Of a DNA stretch of 64,000 bases, positions 28,189 through 39,199 are shown one piece after another. Source of the stretch: Blattabacterium cuenoti (GTDB lineage: Bacteria; Bacteroidota; Bacteroidia; Flavobacteriales; Blattabacteriaceae). Positions within the stretch are counted from its first letter, which is position 1, and every line of letters starts with the position of its first letter. The position numbers and the translations under genes are program-made. The stretch lies in NCBI RefSeq assembly GCF_014251655.1, contig NZ_CP059225.1:127854-191853 (forward strand), read 5' to 3'. The notes beneath the pieces are model-generated. The model saw only the letters and a program-made list of their open reading frames with translations. It was not told where the DNA came from and searched no databases.

Positions 28189-30321
28189 TTATGAATTTTC
28201 ATTAAAATCTCGTAAAATATTGACACATTCTGATACAGAAAAATCTTTTTTCAAATTTTTTTTCCATTCTGTTTCCTCTATATTATTTGTATTAAAAATG
28301 ATTTTATAAGAAGGAGAACAAACTTTTAATCCGTATGTATTTAAATAATCTTTTAGTTTATGAAATTTTTTGTTTCTTCTTTTTATTTTTAAACTGTCAT
28401 AAAAGAATTTTCTCCAATTCAAATAAAATTTTTTTTCATTATAATTTTTCTTTTCTAAAGATTGTATAGTTTGATAAATTACTATGAAATCCTTGTTTTT
28501 TTTATTCATACGTTTGATACTTTTATACTTAATATTTTCTAAGTCTTTTTTTGTATTCCAATAATGAAAAGGAATAGGATCTACATGATCCCAATTCATA
28601 GAATTAGGTAGATTTTTTTCCATGAATTTTAAAAATATATAATTTATCTGATTTGGAATTACTATGTCTGAATGAACGCCCTTTAATTGAGTCGAACTTC
28701 CATTTACACGATAAAATTTATTAGTAGTAAGTTTTAAAGCCCCCAATTCTTCATTAGAAAATAAAAATCTATTTAATGGATAAACAGATTGGATCGTTCC
28801 TTTTCCATATGTTTGATGACTACCAACAATAATTCCTCTTTTATAATCTGCTATAGCTGCAGCAAGTATTTCAGAAGCAGAAGCGGATAATTCATTTACA
28901 AGAATTACAAGAGGTCCTTTCCATAATATTTTATGATCATGATTTTTTAGTATTTTTTTGTTTTTTTGAGATTTACCTATTTGTACAATAGGAACTTTTC
29001 CTAAAAAAAATCCTGTAATTTCTATTGCAGTATCTAAAGATCCCCCTCCATTGTTTCTTATGTCTATAATCAGCCCTTTTATATTTTCTTTTTTTAATTT
29101 TTGAATAATTAATTTCATATCTTTAGCCGCATTCCTTCCTTTTTTATTTTCAGGATTAAAATAAAATTCAGGTAAATAAATAAACCCATATTTATTTTGA
29201 TTTTTATTATCTATAAGTAAAAAACTTTTTGCAAAAGTTTCTTTGTTTTCTATCACATCTCTAGTGAGAATAACTTCTTCTATAGATCCATTCTTTTTCT
29301 GAATGGTAAGTTTTACTTGACTTCCTTTTTTTCCTTTTATCAAACGAATAGAATGTTCTAACAACATTCCTACGATATTCTTAGATTCTGAATCTATATT
29401 TTTTGCTACTCGTATAATTTTATCTCCTATTTCTATTTTTTTGTTTTTCCATGCAGGTCCTCCAACCATTAGTTTTCTAACGGTAGCATATCCTTTATCA
29501 TCTTGCAATTCAACTCCTATTCCTTCTGTTTGTCCCGATATATTTAAATCAAAAATTTCTTTATCCCTAGGAGATAAATAATTAGTATGAGGATCATATT
29601 CTGAAATAATACTGTTTACATAAATAGAAAACCAATCGGATTTTTTCCTCATTTTTAATTTTCTAAAATATTCTTTAATGGATTCTTGAACTTTTTTTCT
29701 CGATTTATTTTCTTCATTTAAAAATGCTTTTTTCCAAATTTTTTCTCTCGATAGATTTAACTTTTTTTGTTTAATGGAATCTATTATTTCTAATAATGTT
29801 AAATATTTCAAATATTTTTTCCATTTTTCAATCCATTCTCTTTTATTTTTTGGATACAACAATTTTTCTTTTCCAAGGAAATACGTTTCTTTTTTATTAA
29901 AATCAAAAGGTATTTTTAGTATTTGATAACATATCCATTCTACTTCTTTAATTCTATGATAAAAGCGTTTGATGATAATATTAAAAAAAGTAGGATCTCC
30001 ATCGATCCAAAAATCATCTATTTTGTTTTTGTATACAGAAAGATATTCTATATCCTTTTGAAGGAAAAAACGTTTTTGATTATCTAATTTTTCAAAATAT
30101 TTATTGTATACTTTTTGTGAAAAATCATTATTGATAGAAATAGGATTTGGATGTAAAAAATGAAGTGTCTTATATATTGTTTTTAATATTATACGATGTT
30201 TTTCTTGTTCTCTATTCTTACTATTAGTATTATGATTAGTATTAGTAGTAGGAAGACCAAAACTAAATAAAAAAATAAAACTAATTATTATGTAGTGAAG
30301 TTTTTTTATTTTAAGATTCAC
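28189..30321 (-). CDS. Carboxy-terminal processing (tail-specific) protease, S41 family
   Basis: Prc/CtpA-like serine protease exported to the periplasm. The 710 residues start with a signal or anchor segment (about 9-25). A helical N-domain leads to a PDZ domain (about 240-330; GIGVELQDDKGYATVRKL). The S41 core has RNNGGGSLDTAIEITG, the catalytic Ser in ELSASASEILAA and the Lys in TYGKGTIQSVYPL. A C-terminal DUF3340-like helical region rich in Lys follows. Length and layout match E. coli Prc rather than short CtpA. Confidence 0.92.
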   Translation of the reverse strand: MNLKIKKLHYIIISFIFLFSFGLPTTNTNHNTNSKNREQEKHRIILKTIYKTLHFLHPNPISINNDFSQKVYNKYFEKLDNQKRFFLQKDIEYLSVYKNKIDDFWIDGDPTFFNIIIKRFYHRIKEVEWICYQILKIPFDFNKKETYFLGKEKLLYPKNKREWIEKWKKYLKYLTLLEIIDSIKQKKLNLSREKIWKKAFLNEENKSRKKVQESIKEYFRKLKMRKKSDWFSIYVNSIISEYDPHTNYLSPRDKEIFDLNISGQTEGIGVELQDDKGYATVRKLMVGGPAWKNKKIEIGDKIIRVAKNIDSESKNIVGMLLEHSIRLIKGKKGSQVKLTIQKKNGSIEEVILTRDVIENKETFAKSFLLIDNKNQNKYGFIYLPEFYFNPENKKGRNAAKDMKLIIQKLKKENIKGLIIDIRNNGGGSLDTAIEITGFFLGKVPIVQIGKSQKNKKILKNHDHKILWKGPLVILVNELSASASEILAAAIADYKRGIIVGSHQTYGKGTIQSVYPLNRFLFSNEELGALKLTTNKFYRVNGSSTQLKGVHSDIVIPNQINYIFLKFMEKNLPNSMNWDHVDPIPFHYWNTKKDLENIKYKSIKRMNKKNKDFIVIYQTIQSLEKKNYNEKKFYLNWRKFFYDSLKIKRRNKKFHKLKDYLNTYGLKVCSPSYKIIFNTNNIEETEWKKNLKKDFSVSECVNILRDFNENS

Positions 30322-30392
30322 AATAAAATAATGATGTTTGAGTTAAAAATAATAGTAAAATTATATTATATAAATAGATTTTTCAAAAAAAA

Positions 30393-31196
30393 ATGAATAA
30401 AAAACCAATTATTTTAGTAACAAATGATGATGGGATTCTAGCTCCAGGAATTAGAACACTAATTCATATCATGAATTCTTTAGGAGATGTCTACGTTGTA
30501 GCTCCAAATAAGTCTAAATCTGGAGTAGGACATGCAATCACTATGAATAGTATATTATATTGTGATTCTGTAAAAATTGATAATGGAAATCAAAAAGAAT
30601 GGGAATGTTCCGGAACACCAGTAGATTGTGTAAAATTAGCTATTCATAATATTCTACCAAAAAAACCGGATATTTGTGTATCCGGAATAAATCATGGATC
30701 TAATTCGTCCATAAATATCATGTATTCTGGAACGGTTTCTGCTGGTATTGAAGCTGGAATAGAAGGAATTCCATCTGTTAGTTTTTCTCTATTAGATTTT
30801 GATTGGAATGCCGATTTTGAACCATCAATAAAATATGTATGTAAAATTGTGAAAAAAATTCTTTATAATACTATTTCAGATAAAATCATAACTCTAAATG
30901 TAAATATCCCAAAATTGGAAAAAGATAAAATAAAAGGAATTAAAATATGTAGACAATCAGAATCTAAATGGAAAGAAAGTTTTGATAAACGATATACTCC
31001 GAAGGGAAGAGTTTACTATTGGTTAGTAGGAGATTTTGTCAATTTTGATCAGGGAATGGATACAGACGAGTGGGCATTAAACAATGGATATATATCTATT
31101 GTTCCTATTCAATTTGATTTTACCAATTATTCTATATTAAATATTTTAAAATCCTGGAATTTGGTATTATTTTATTTATTGTGTTTAAATATATAA
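30393..31196 (+). CDS. surE: 5'/3'-nucleotidase SurE
   Basis: Metal-dependent nucleoside monophosphatase. The 267 residues include the N-terminal metal motif LVTNDDGILAPGI, APNKSKSGVGHAIT, CSGTPVDCVKL and GINHGSNSSINIMYSGTVSAG. It is divergent from the S41 protease. ruvB starts 4 bp downstream, so the two are probably co-transcribed. Confidence 0.95.
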   Translation: MNKKPIILVTNDDGILAPGIRTLIHIMNSLGDVYVVAPNKSKSGVGHAITMNSILYCDSVKIDNGNQKEWECSGTPVDCVKLAIHNILPKKPDICVSGINHGSNSSINIMYSGTVSAGIEAGIEGIPSVSFSLLDFDWNADFEPSIKYVCKIVKKILYNTISDKIITLNVNIPKLEKDKIKGIKICRQSESKWKESFDKRYTPKGRVYYWLVGDFVNFDQGMDTDEWALNNGYISIVPIQFDFTNYSILNILKSWNLVLFYLLCLNI

Positions 31197-31200
31197 ACTT

Positions 31201-32166
31201 GTGTCATTTTTTTTAGAAAAATCTTTAAATCCCAAAAAAATTCAAGATTTTGTTGGACAACAGGATATATTAGAAAATATAAAAATTTTTATTCAAGCCG
31301 CTAAAATAAGAAAAGATGCTTTAGATCATATCTTATTTCATGGACCTCCAGGGTTAGGAAAAACAACACTGGCTCATATTGTAGCTCATGAATTATGTGT
31401 AAATATCACTATCACTTCAGGATCCGTTTTAGATAAACCAGGAGATTTAGCTGGATTACTTATTCATTTAAAATTAAATGATGTAATTTTTATTGATGAA
31501 ATTCATCGTTTATCTCCAATAGTTGAAGAATATTTGTATTCTGCTATGGAAAATTACAAAATAGATATTATTATAAATTCTGGATCTAACGCTAAATCAG
31601 TACAGATAGATTTATCTCCTTTTACCTTAATAGGAGCAACTACAAGATCTGGATTATTAACAGCTCCTATGCGATCTAGATTTGGTATCAATTTTCGTCT
31701 TAATTATTATGAAAAAGAATTATTAAAAAGTATTGTGAATCGAAGTGCAAAACTATTAAATATTCCAATAACGGAGGAAGCTTCTTATGAGATTGCAAAT
31801 AGAAGTCGTGGGACTCCTCGTGTAGCCAATGCTTTACTTCGGAGAATTCGTGATTTTGCGCAAATAAAAGGAAATGGAATTATTGATATCGACATATGTA
31901 ATTTAGGATTAAAAGCTCTAAATGTAGATAAATATGGATTAGATGAAATGGATCATAGAATTCTTTTATCTATTATAGATCACTTCAAAGGAGGACCTGT
32001 AGGAATTAATACTATAGCTACATCTGTTAATGAAAATTCAGATACGATAGAGGAAGTATATGAACCTTTTCTTATCCAAGAAGGATATTTGTTGAGAACA
32101 CCTAGAGGACGAAAAGCTACGAAATTAGCTTATCAACATATGAAACGAAATTTTCAAAAAAAATAG
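31201..32166 (+). CDS. ruvB: Holliday junction branch migration helicase RuvB
   Basis: AAA+ motor of the RuvAB complex. It is 321 residues from a GTG start and a little short at the N-terminus, since most RuvB have about 15-20 extra residues before LNPKKIQDFVGQQ. Walker A is FHGPPGLGKTTLAH and Walker B FIDEIHRL. Sensor regions GATTRSGLLTAPMRSRFG and SRGTPRVANALLRR, and the winged-helix end (LLRTPRGRKAT), are intact. Confidence 0.95.
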   Translation: MSFFLEKSLNPKKIQDFVGQQDILENIKIFIQAAKIRKDALDHILFHGPPGLGKTTLAHIVAHELCVNITITSGSVLDKPGDLAGLLIHLKLNDVIFIDEIHRLSPIVEEYLYSAMENYKIDIIINSGSNAKSVQIDLSPFTLIGATTRSGLLTAPMRSRFGINFRLNYYEKELLKSIVNRSAKLLNIPITEEASYEIANRSRGTPRVANALLRRIRDFAQIKGNGIIDIDICNLGLKALNVDKYGLDEMDHRILLSIIDHFKGGPVGINTIATSVNENSDTIEEVYEPFLIQEGYLLRTPRGRKATKLAYQHMKRNFQKK

Positions 32167-32240
32167 AATGAAATATTTTTTATTATCTGTTTAATAACAA
32201 TTAACTTTGTTGACAAAATGTATTAATTATATATAAAATC

Positions 32241-33539
32241 ATGCCTTCAAATGTTATTGTAGGACTCCAATGGGGTGATGAAGGGAAAGGAAAAATTACA
32301 GATTTACTTTCTAAAAATTCAGATTATGTCATTCGTTATCAAGGAGGAAATAATTCAGGTCATTCTATTCATATTAAAAATAGGAATTTTATCCTTCATT
32401 TAATTCCTTCCGGAGTTCTTTATTCTTATGTAAAATGTATTGTGGGCCCTGGAGTTGTTGTTGATCCTAAATCTTTTATTCAAGAAATACGTGATTTAGA
32501 ATCCATAGGAATTAATACTTCTAAAGTTTTTTTAGCAAAAAGAGCACACATAACCATGCCTTATCATCGATTACTAGATCTATATAAAGAAGAATATTTA
32601 GGAAATAGATCCATTGGAACTACTCATCGTGGAATAGGTCCTACTTATGAAGATAAAATAGGACGTATGGGAATACGTGCATTAGACTTTTTGGATCTAA
32701 AAGATTTTTCTAAAAAATTAAAATATAATATAGATTTTAAGAATAAAATTATTACAAAAATTTATAAAAAAAAACCAATCATTTTTGAATCTATTTATGA
32801 AGAGTATATAGAATATGCAAAAATTCTTTCTGATCGTATCATAGATGCTGTTTATGAAATTCATGATGCTTTTCGTAATGAAAAAAAAATTTTATTTGAA
32901 GGAGCTCAAGCTATGTTATTGGATATAAATTATGGAACATATCCATATGTAACTACATCCTCTACTTCTACAGGAGGAGTATGTACAGGATGCGGGATCC
33001 CTCCTAATTTTTTAAAAAATTTTATAGGAATCACGAAAGCATATTGTACACGTGTAGGGTATGGGCCTTTTCCTACAGAAATTGTAGATAGAGTCAGTGC
33101 CATTATACGAAAAAAAGGAAATGAATATGGAGCAACTACAAAACGTCCTAGACGATGTGGTTGGTTAGATTTAATCGCTCTTCAATATTCTTGTATGATA
33201 AATGGAATCAATTATTTAATTATTACAAAATTAGATGTATTAAGTGAATTAGAAGTTATTAAAGTATGTATCGAATATGAATGTAAGGGAAAAATATTAA
33301 AAAAATTTCCATTAAATCTAGATCAAAATATTATAAAGGGAGTTTATATAGATTTTCCTGGATGGAAAATAGATATATCTCATATTCATGAATACAAAAA
33401 TTTACCGGATAATTGTAAAAAATATATTAAATTTATTGAAGATTATCTAAGTTTAGAAGTATTATTAATTTCTGTTGGTTCTGAAAGAAATCAAAATATC
33501 ATTAAAAATAAATCTTCATTTTTTAAAATTTTTTCTTAA
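32241..33539 (+). CDS. purA: Adenylosuccinate synthetase
   Basis: GTP-dependent first step from IMP to AMP. The 432 residues have the P-loop QWGDEGKGKITDLL, RGIGPTYEDKIGRMGIR, EGAQAMLLDINYGTYPYVT and ATTKRPRRCGWLDL. It is the first gene of the purine block. purB follows after 5 bp. Confidence 0.97.
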   Translation: MPSNVIVGLQWGDEGKGKITDLLSKNSDYVIRYQGGNNSGHSIHIKNRNFILHLIPSGVLYSYVKCIVGPGVVVDPKSFIQEIRDLESIGINTSKVFLAKRAHITMPYHRLLDLYKEEYLGNRSIGTTHRGIGPTYEDKIGRMGIRALDFLDLKDFSKKLKYNIDFKNKIITKIYKKKPIIFESIYEEYIEYAKILSDRIIDAVYEIHDAFRNEKKILFEGAQAMLLDINYGTYPYVTTSSTSTGGVCTGCGIPPNFLKNFIGITKAYCTRVGYGPFPTEIVDRVSAIIRKKGNEYGATTKRPRRCGWLDLIALQYSCMINGINYLIITKLDVLSELEVIKVCIEYECKGKILKKFPLNLDQNIIKGVYIDFPGWKIDISHIHEYKNLPDNCKKYIKFIEDYLSLEVLLISVGSERNQNIIKNKSSFFKIFS

Positions 33540-33544
33540 AAATT

Positions 33545-34981
33545 GTGAAAAAATATAAAAATCCTTTAATAGAACGATATGGTAGTACAGAAATGTTATA
33601 TAATTTTTCTCCAGAAAAAAAGTTTATTACTTGGAGAAAATTATGGTTATTTTTAGCAGAAATCCAAAAAGAATTAGGATTAAATATTAGCAAAGAACAA
33701 ATAGATGATTTAAAAAATAATTTATGTGATATCGATTGGAATCGAGTTTCTTTTTACGAAAAAAAATTTCGTCATGATGTCATGGCACATTTGTATGCTT
33801 TTGGAGAAAAAGCTACTATAGCTAAATCTATTATTCATTTAGGTGCTACAAGCGCCTTTTTAGGAGATAATACAGATCTTATTTTAATTCGTGATGGATT
33901 AGAAATATTAATGAAAAAATTAATTAATCTTATTTTTAGAATAAGAAATTTTACTTTAGAATATCATCATCTACCTACTATAGCTTATACTCATTATCAA
34001 CCTGCTCAGTTAACAACTGTAGGAAAGCGTTCTGCTCTTTGGATCCAAAGTTTACTTTTAGATCTAGAAGAATTAGAGTTTAGATTAAAAAATATTCATT
34101 TTAGAGGAGTAAAAGGAACAATAGGATCAGCCGCCAGCTACAAAGAATTATTTCATGGAAATTTACAAAAAGTAAAATATTTAGAAAAAAAAATATCGAA
34201 TAAATTCGGATTTAAAAATGTTTTTTCTATTACAGGACAAACTTATGATAGAAAGGTAGATTCTCAAATGTTAAATTTATTATCTAATATTTCTCAATCT
34301 TCTCATAAATTTAGTAATGATTTGCGTTTATTACAAAATTTGAAAGAAATGGAAGAACCTTTTGAAAAAGAACAAATTGGATCTAGTGCCATGGCGTATA
34401 AACGTAATCCTATACGGTGTGAACGGATGGCTTCTTTAGCAAAATATGTTATTTCCTTATCCAATAGTCCTGCTATAGTTGCATCTACTCAATGGTTAGA
34501 ACGAACTTTAGATGATTCTGCCAATAGAAGACTGGTTATCGCCCAATCATTTTTGGCAACGGATGCAATATTAATGATTTGGAATCATATATTAGAAAAC
34601 ATAGTTGTTTATCCTAAAATAATTGAAAAACATATACAAAAAGAACTTCCATTTTTCACTACTGAATCTATTATTGTAGAATGCGTAAAAAACGGATACG
34701 ATAGACAAGAAATTCATGAAAGAATACGAATTCATTCTATGGAAACGATATCAAAAATGAAATTAGAAGGAAAGGAAAATGATTTTATAAAAAGAATTTT
34801 ACATGACCAGAAAATACCAATTCAAGAAGAAAAAATAAATCAAATACTAAATCCAAAAAATTTTATAGGGTTTTCTTCAGAACAAACTTTGGAATTTATT
34901 GATACTAAAGTTAATCCTATATTAAATCGGTTTCATCATTTAATTGATTCTGATATATCAAGTATGGATAAAAAAGTTTAA
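33545..34981 (+). CDS. purB: Adenylosuccinate lyase
   Basis: Acts twice in purine synthesis: SAICAR to AICAR and adenylosuccinate to AMP. The 478 residues start from GTG. Fumarase/aspartase superfamily signature is GSSAMAYKRNPIRCER; further motifs are HLGATSAFLGDNTDL and YTHYQPAQLTTVGKR. It is close in form to the animal-type enzyme (TQWLERTLDDSANRR). It sits between purA (5 bp) and purL (20 bp). Confidence 0.96.
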   Translation: MKKYKNPLIERYGSTEMLYNFSPEKKFITWRKLWLFLAEIQKELGLNISKEQIDDLKNNLCDIDWNRVSFYEKKFRHDVMAHLYAFGEKATIAKSIIHLGATSAFLGDNTDLILIRDGLEILMKKLINLIFRIRNFTLEYHHLPTIAYTHYQPAQLTTVGKRSALWIQSLLLDLEELEFRLKNIHFRGVKGTIGSAASYKELFHGNLQKVKYLEKKISNKFGFKNVFSITGQTYDRKVDSQMLNLLSNISQSSHKFSNDLRLLQNLKEMEEPFEKEQIGSSAMAYKRNPIRCERMASLAKYVISLSNSPAIVASTQWLERTLDDSANRRLVIAQSFLATDAILMIWNHILENIVVYPKIIEKHIQKELPFFTTESIIVECVKNGYDRQEIHERIRIHSMETISKMKLEGKENDFIKRILHDQKIPIQEEKINQILNPKNFIGFSSEQTLEFIDTKVNPILNRFHHLIDSDISSMDKKV

Positions 34982-35001
34982 TTCATGGATAATATCGAAT
35001 A

Positions 35002-38000
35002 ATGAATTTCAGAATTTATATACAAAAAAAAAACATTTTTTCTATTGATTCTATCAAACTATGCAGAGAGTTAAAAAATAATATGAATATTTCATTATCT
35101 GATATTGTTATTTATTATGTCTATGATATTTTCCATATACATAAAAAACTTTTTTTAGAAAGTTTATCTACAATTTTTTATGATCCTGTAACAGATATTT
35201 TACATAAAAAAAAACATTTTCATAATCCATATTTTTATTTTCCTTCAAAAAACGATAATCGTGCAAACGCAGCTATGCAATGCATTCGTGTTTTAGATAA
35301 TACAAAAAAATATTCTACTAATCTAAAAATAAAAACTGGTCAATTGATTGAATTTATTGGAATCAATAAAAAACAGGATTTTGATAAAATTAAAAAATAT
35401 TATTGTATGGATTTAAATTCCAATCATCCATTGAAAAAAAGAAATAATATTTTTGATCATTTTATAAATTTTTCTCATAAAAAAATGGAAAAAATTCATA
35501 AAATATATAATCTATCTATAGATATTCATGATTTATTATTTGTCCAACAATATTTTATTCAAGAAAAACGGAATCCAACAGAAGAAGAATTACGAATTTT
35601 AGATGTTTATTGGTCCGATCACTGTCGTCATACAACATTTTATACTACACTCACCAATATATCTTTTTATGGATCATTAAAAAATACATATCAAAATATT
35701 TTTAAAAAATATTTAAAAGATAGAGATTTAATAGGAAGATCAAAGCTTCCTATCAATTTCATGGAAATATCTAGTCTTCCTGCTATGATTTTATATAAAA
35801 AAAGGAAATTAAAAAATTTTTTTTTATCTAATGAACAGAATGCATGTATGATTATGATAGATGTAGATATTATAGAAAATAAAAAGAAAGAAAAATGGTT
35901 TTTATTATTTAAAAATGAGACCCATAACCATCCTACAGAAATTGATCCTTTTGGTGGAGCTTTTACTTGTATAGGAGGGGCCATTAGAGATCCATTATCT
36001 GGAAGAGGTTTTGTTTACCAAGGAATAAGGTTAAGTGGAGCTGCAGATCCTACAAATTTAAAAACTTTGAAAGGAAAAATACCACAACCTAAAATATGTT
36101 TTGAATCAGCTCATGGTTATAGTTCTTATGGAAATCAAGTAGGATTATCGACAACTCATGTACATGAAATTTATCATGAAGGATATAGAGCAAAAAGAAT
36201 GGAAATCGGAATGGTTATTGGAGCAGTTCCAACTGATTTTGTAAATCATAAAAAACCAGAAAAAGGAGATATAATTCTATTAATTGGTGGATTAACAGGA
36301 AAAGAAGGAATAGGAGGTGCAACTAATTCTTCTAAGGAGTATGATCCAAAGAATAACATAGAGCAAAAACAAAAAGGAAATCCAATAATAGAAAGACAAA
36401 TTCAAAGATTTTTTAGAAAAAAAGAAGTGATATCTATCATAAAAAAATGTAATGATTTTGGTGCAGGAGGAGCTGCCGTAGCTATAGGAGAATTAAGCGA
36501 TAGCTTGATTCTTTATCTAGATAAAATTCCTGTTGTCAAAAATTCCAATTTAAATGCTATAGATATTGCTCTTTCCGAATCTCAAGAACGTATGGCCGTA
36601 GTATTAGATCCAAAACATTTAAAAAGATTTATTCATTTAGCTCGAAAAGAAAATTTGAAACCAATTCCTATAGCTGAAATAACTGATAATAAACGTATCA
36701 TTTTCTCTTATAAAGGAAAAAAAATATTTAATGTAAAAAGTTCATTTTTGAATACAAGAGGATCTCATAAAGAAAAATATGCTTGTGTGAATTCCCCTAC
36801 TTTTATTTCTCCTTTTAAAAAATCAAAAAAATTTTTATTTAGCAAAATAACATTTTTAGAAACACTTACTAAATTAAATATAGCTTCTCAAAAAAGTTTA
36901 GTAGAAATGTTTGATAGTACCGTAGGTGGGACTACAGTTTTGATGCCTTTTGGGGGTCAGTATCAAATAACTCCATCTGAAGGAAGTGTACAAAAAATTC
37001 CTGTATTAAAAGGAACTACGAATACGGTTAGCTTAGCTTGTTGGGGGTTTCATCCTGAAGTATCCACATGGAGCCCTTTTCATGGAGGAGCTTATGCTAT
37101 TGTAGAATGTATTTCTAAAATTGTTTCTATGGGGGGTAATTATAAAAATATCTATTTTAGTTTTCAAGAATATTACCAAAAATTAGGTAATGATCCAGAA
37201 AATTGGGGAATCCCTTTCTCTGCTTTATTAGGAGCTTATCATGCTCAGATGTCCTTAGGTTTAGTTTCTATCGGAGGAAAAGATTCTATGTCTGGAACAT
37301 ATAAAAATATACATGTTCCTCCAACATTTGTTTCATTTGGAGTATCTATAGGTTCATGTTCAAATATTATTTCTCCTGAATTTAAAAAAGTAGGAAATAA
37401 AATATATTTATATTATCATCGTTCGTTAAAAAATGAAATGCCAAATTTTGATTCTATAAAAAAAGCTTACGGTCAAATTTATAAATGGATTTGTTCCAAA
37501 AAAATTATTTCCGCAAAAACCATCAAAGACGGAGGAATTTCTGTTGCTATTGCCCAAATGTCATTTGGAAATGGGTTAGGAGCAGTGATTAATTGTAAAG
37601 AGCATTTACTTGAAACTAACATAGGTTCAATCATTATAGAATCTTCATCTTATCTATCCGCAGATAATTTCATTCTAATAGGAGAAATAGTTTCTTCTAA
37701 TAATTTAAATTTTAATGGAATATCTATTAATATTAATCAATGTATAAAAAATTGGGAAAAAACTTTTAATCCTATTTTTTCTTATAATGAAATTAGTGAA
37801 AAAGAAAATGTTCAAATAATAAAAACCAAAAAACAAACAGTACAAAAAGAAAAAAATTCAAAAATATGGAAATGTAAATATACATATAAGAAAAACGTCC
37901 TACCACGTGTTTTTATTCCTATATTTCCTGGAACAAATAGTGAATTTGAATCCATTCGTGCATTTGAAAAAGAAGGTTCGATAGTGAATTCTTTTGTATT

Positions 38001-38691
38001 TAAAAATTTGAATAATAAGGATATTATAGATTCTATATTTCATATTAAAACGTATATAGAATCTTCACAAATATTTATGCTTTGTGGAGGATTTAGTGCT
38101 GGAGATGAACCAGATGGATCAGCTAAATTTATTGTATCTATATTGCATAATTCATATATTAAGGATGCTATTCAACATTTTCTTGATAAAGATGGATTAA
38201 TATTAGGAATTTGTAACGGATTTCAAGGATTGATAAAATCTGGTTTATTACCTTATGGTAAAATTTGTTTTAGGAATCATGAATCTCCTACATTAACTTA
38301 TAATAAAATAAAAAAACACATATCTCAATGTGTTCATATAAAAGTGATCTCCGATCAATCTCCGTGGTTACAAGGAATGAAAAACAAAGTATATACTCTT
38401 CCCATATCTCATAGTGAAGGTCGATTTTATGCTAACCAAAAAATAATAAATAATTTATTCAATAAAAATCAAATAGCGACACAGTATGTAGATTTAGAAG
38501 GAAATCCTAGTTTAAAAAGATTATATAATCCGAATGGTTCGATTGGATCTGTTGAGGGGTTATTAAGTGAAAATGGAAAAATTTATGGAAGGATGACTCA
38601 TCCAGAACGTTATGATCATGGATTACTCAAAAATATACCTAATGTTCACGAACATTCTATTTTTAAAAACGCAGTACAATATTTTTTATAA
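35002..38691 (+). CDS. purL: Phosphoribosylformylglycinamidine synthase, single-chain
   Basis: Converts FGAR and glutamine to FGAM. The 1229 residues are the large form: PurS-like N-domain, two AIRS-type synthase halves (YWSDHCRHTTFYT, FKNETHNHPTEIDPFGGA, FGAGGAAVAIGELSD) and a C-terminal class I glutamine amidotransferase with nucleophile Cys in GICNGFQGL and His in MTHPERYDHG. An A10 tract at 35024-35033 sits in frame near the start. No separate purS or purQ is needed. Confidence 0.97.
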   Translation: MNFRIYIQKKNIFSIDSIKLCRELKNNMNISLSDIVIYYVYDIFHIHKKLFLESLSTIFYDPVTDILHKKKHFHNPYFYFPSKNDNRANAAMQCIRVLDNTKKYSTNLKIKTGQLIEFIGINKKQDFDKIKKYYCMDLNSNHPLKKRNNIFDHFINFSHKKMEKIHKIYNLSIDIHDLLFVQQYFIQEKRNPTEEELRILDVYWSDHCRHTTFYTTLTNISFYGSLKNTYQNIFKKYLKDRDLIGRSKLPINFMEISSLPAMILYKKRKLKNFFLSNEQNACMIMIDVDIIENKKKEKWFLLFKNETHNHPTEIDPFGGAFTCIGGAIRDPLSGRGFVYQGIRLSGAADPTNLKTLKGKIPQPKICFESAHGYSSYGNQVGLSTTHVHEIYHEGYRAKRMEIGMVIGAVPTDFVNHKKPEKGDIILLIGGLTGKEGIGGATNSSKEYDPKNNIEQKQKGNPIIERQIQRFFRKKEVISIIKKCNDFGAGGAAVAIGELSDSLILYLDKIPVVKNSNLNAIDIALSESQERMAVVLDPKHLKRFIHLARKENLKPIPIAEITDNKRIIFSYKGKKIFNVKSSFLNTRGSHKEKYACVNSPTFISPFKKSKKFLFSKITFLETLTKLNIASQKSLVEMFDSTVGGTTVLMPFGGQYQITPSEGSVQKIPVLKGTTNTVSLACWGFHPEVSTWSPFHGGAYAIVECISKIVSMGGNYKNIYFSFQEYYQKLGNDPENWGIPFSALLGAYHAQMSLGLVSIGGKDSMSGTYKNIHVPPTFVSFGVSIGSCSNIISPEFKKVGNKIYLYYHRSLKNEMPNFDSIKKAYGQIYKWICSKKIISAKTIKDGGISVAIAQMSFGNGLGAVINCKEHLLETNIGSIIIESSSYLSADNFILIGEIVSSNNLNFNGISININQCIKNWEKTFNPIFSYNEISEKENVQIIKTKKQTVQKEKNSKIWKCKYTYKKNVLPRVFIPIFPGTNSEFESIRAFEKEGSIVNSFVFKNLNNKDIIDSIFHIKTYIESSQIFMLCGGFSAGDEPDGSAKFIVSILHNSYIKDAIQHFLDKDGLILGICNGFQGLIKSGLLPYGKICFRNHESPTLTYNKIKKHISQCVHIKVISDQSPWLQGMKNKVYTLPISHSEGRFYANQKIINNLFNKNQIATQYVDLEGNPSLKRLYNPNGSIGSVEGLLSENGKIYGRMTHPERYDHGLLKNIPNVHEHSIFKNAVQYFL

Positions 38692-38707
38692 AAAATTAAA
38701 ATAACTT

Positions 38708-39199
38708 ATGAAAGTAGCTATATTTTTCGGAAGTATTTCCGATAAATCAACTATGAAAAATGCAGCGGATATGCTAAAAAAGTTTGATATAAGTTATAAA
38801 TCTTATGTCATTTCTGCACATAGACTACCAGATATTTTATCAAATACTATAAAAAAAATAGAATCTGAAGGTACAGATTTAATTATTGCAGGAGCTGGTT
38901 TATCTGCTCATTTACCTGGATTTATATCTTCAAAAACTATACTTCCTGTAATTGGAGTTCCAATTCATCATTGTAATAATTCTTATGGTTCATTAGGAGG
39001 AATAGACGCATTATTTTCTATAGTACAAATGCCTAAAAACGTTCCTGTTGCTACAGTAGGAATTAATAATTCCTATAATGCAGCTTTATTGGCTATTCAT
39101 ATTTTGTCTATAAAATATAAAAATATCAGAAAATCATTGCTAAAATTTAGAATGGAAACAACAGATAAATTAAAAACAAAAATAGAGCAATATTTATGA
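38708..39199 (+). CDS. purE: N5-carboxyaminoimidazole ribonucleotide mutase
   Basis: Forms CAIR. The 163 residues resemble class I (GSISDKSTMKNAADMLKKF, SAHRLPD, AGAGLSAHLPG, LFSIVQMPKNVPVATVGI), the class that works with PurK. No purK lies in this purine block. The usual PNxxLxGxDSL stretch reads HHCNNSYGSLGGIDALF, a small deviation. It overlaps purC by 4 bp (ATGA). Confidence 0.95.
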   Translation: MKVAIFFGSISDKSTMKNAADMLKKFDISYKSYVISAHRLPDILSNTIKKIESEGTDLIIAGAGLSAHLPGFISSKTILPVIGVPIHHCNNSYGSLGGIDALFSIVQMPKNVPVATVGINNSYNAALLAIHILSIKYKNIRKSLLKFRMETTDKLKTKIEQYL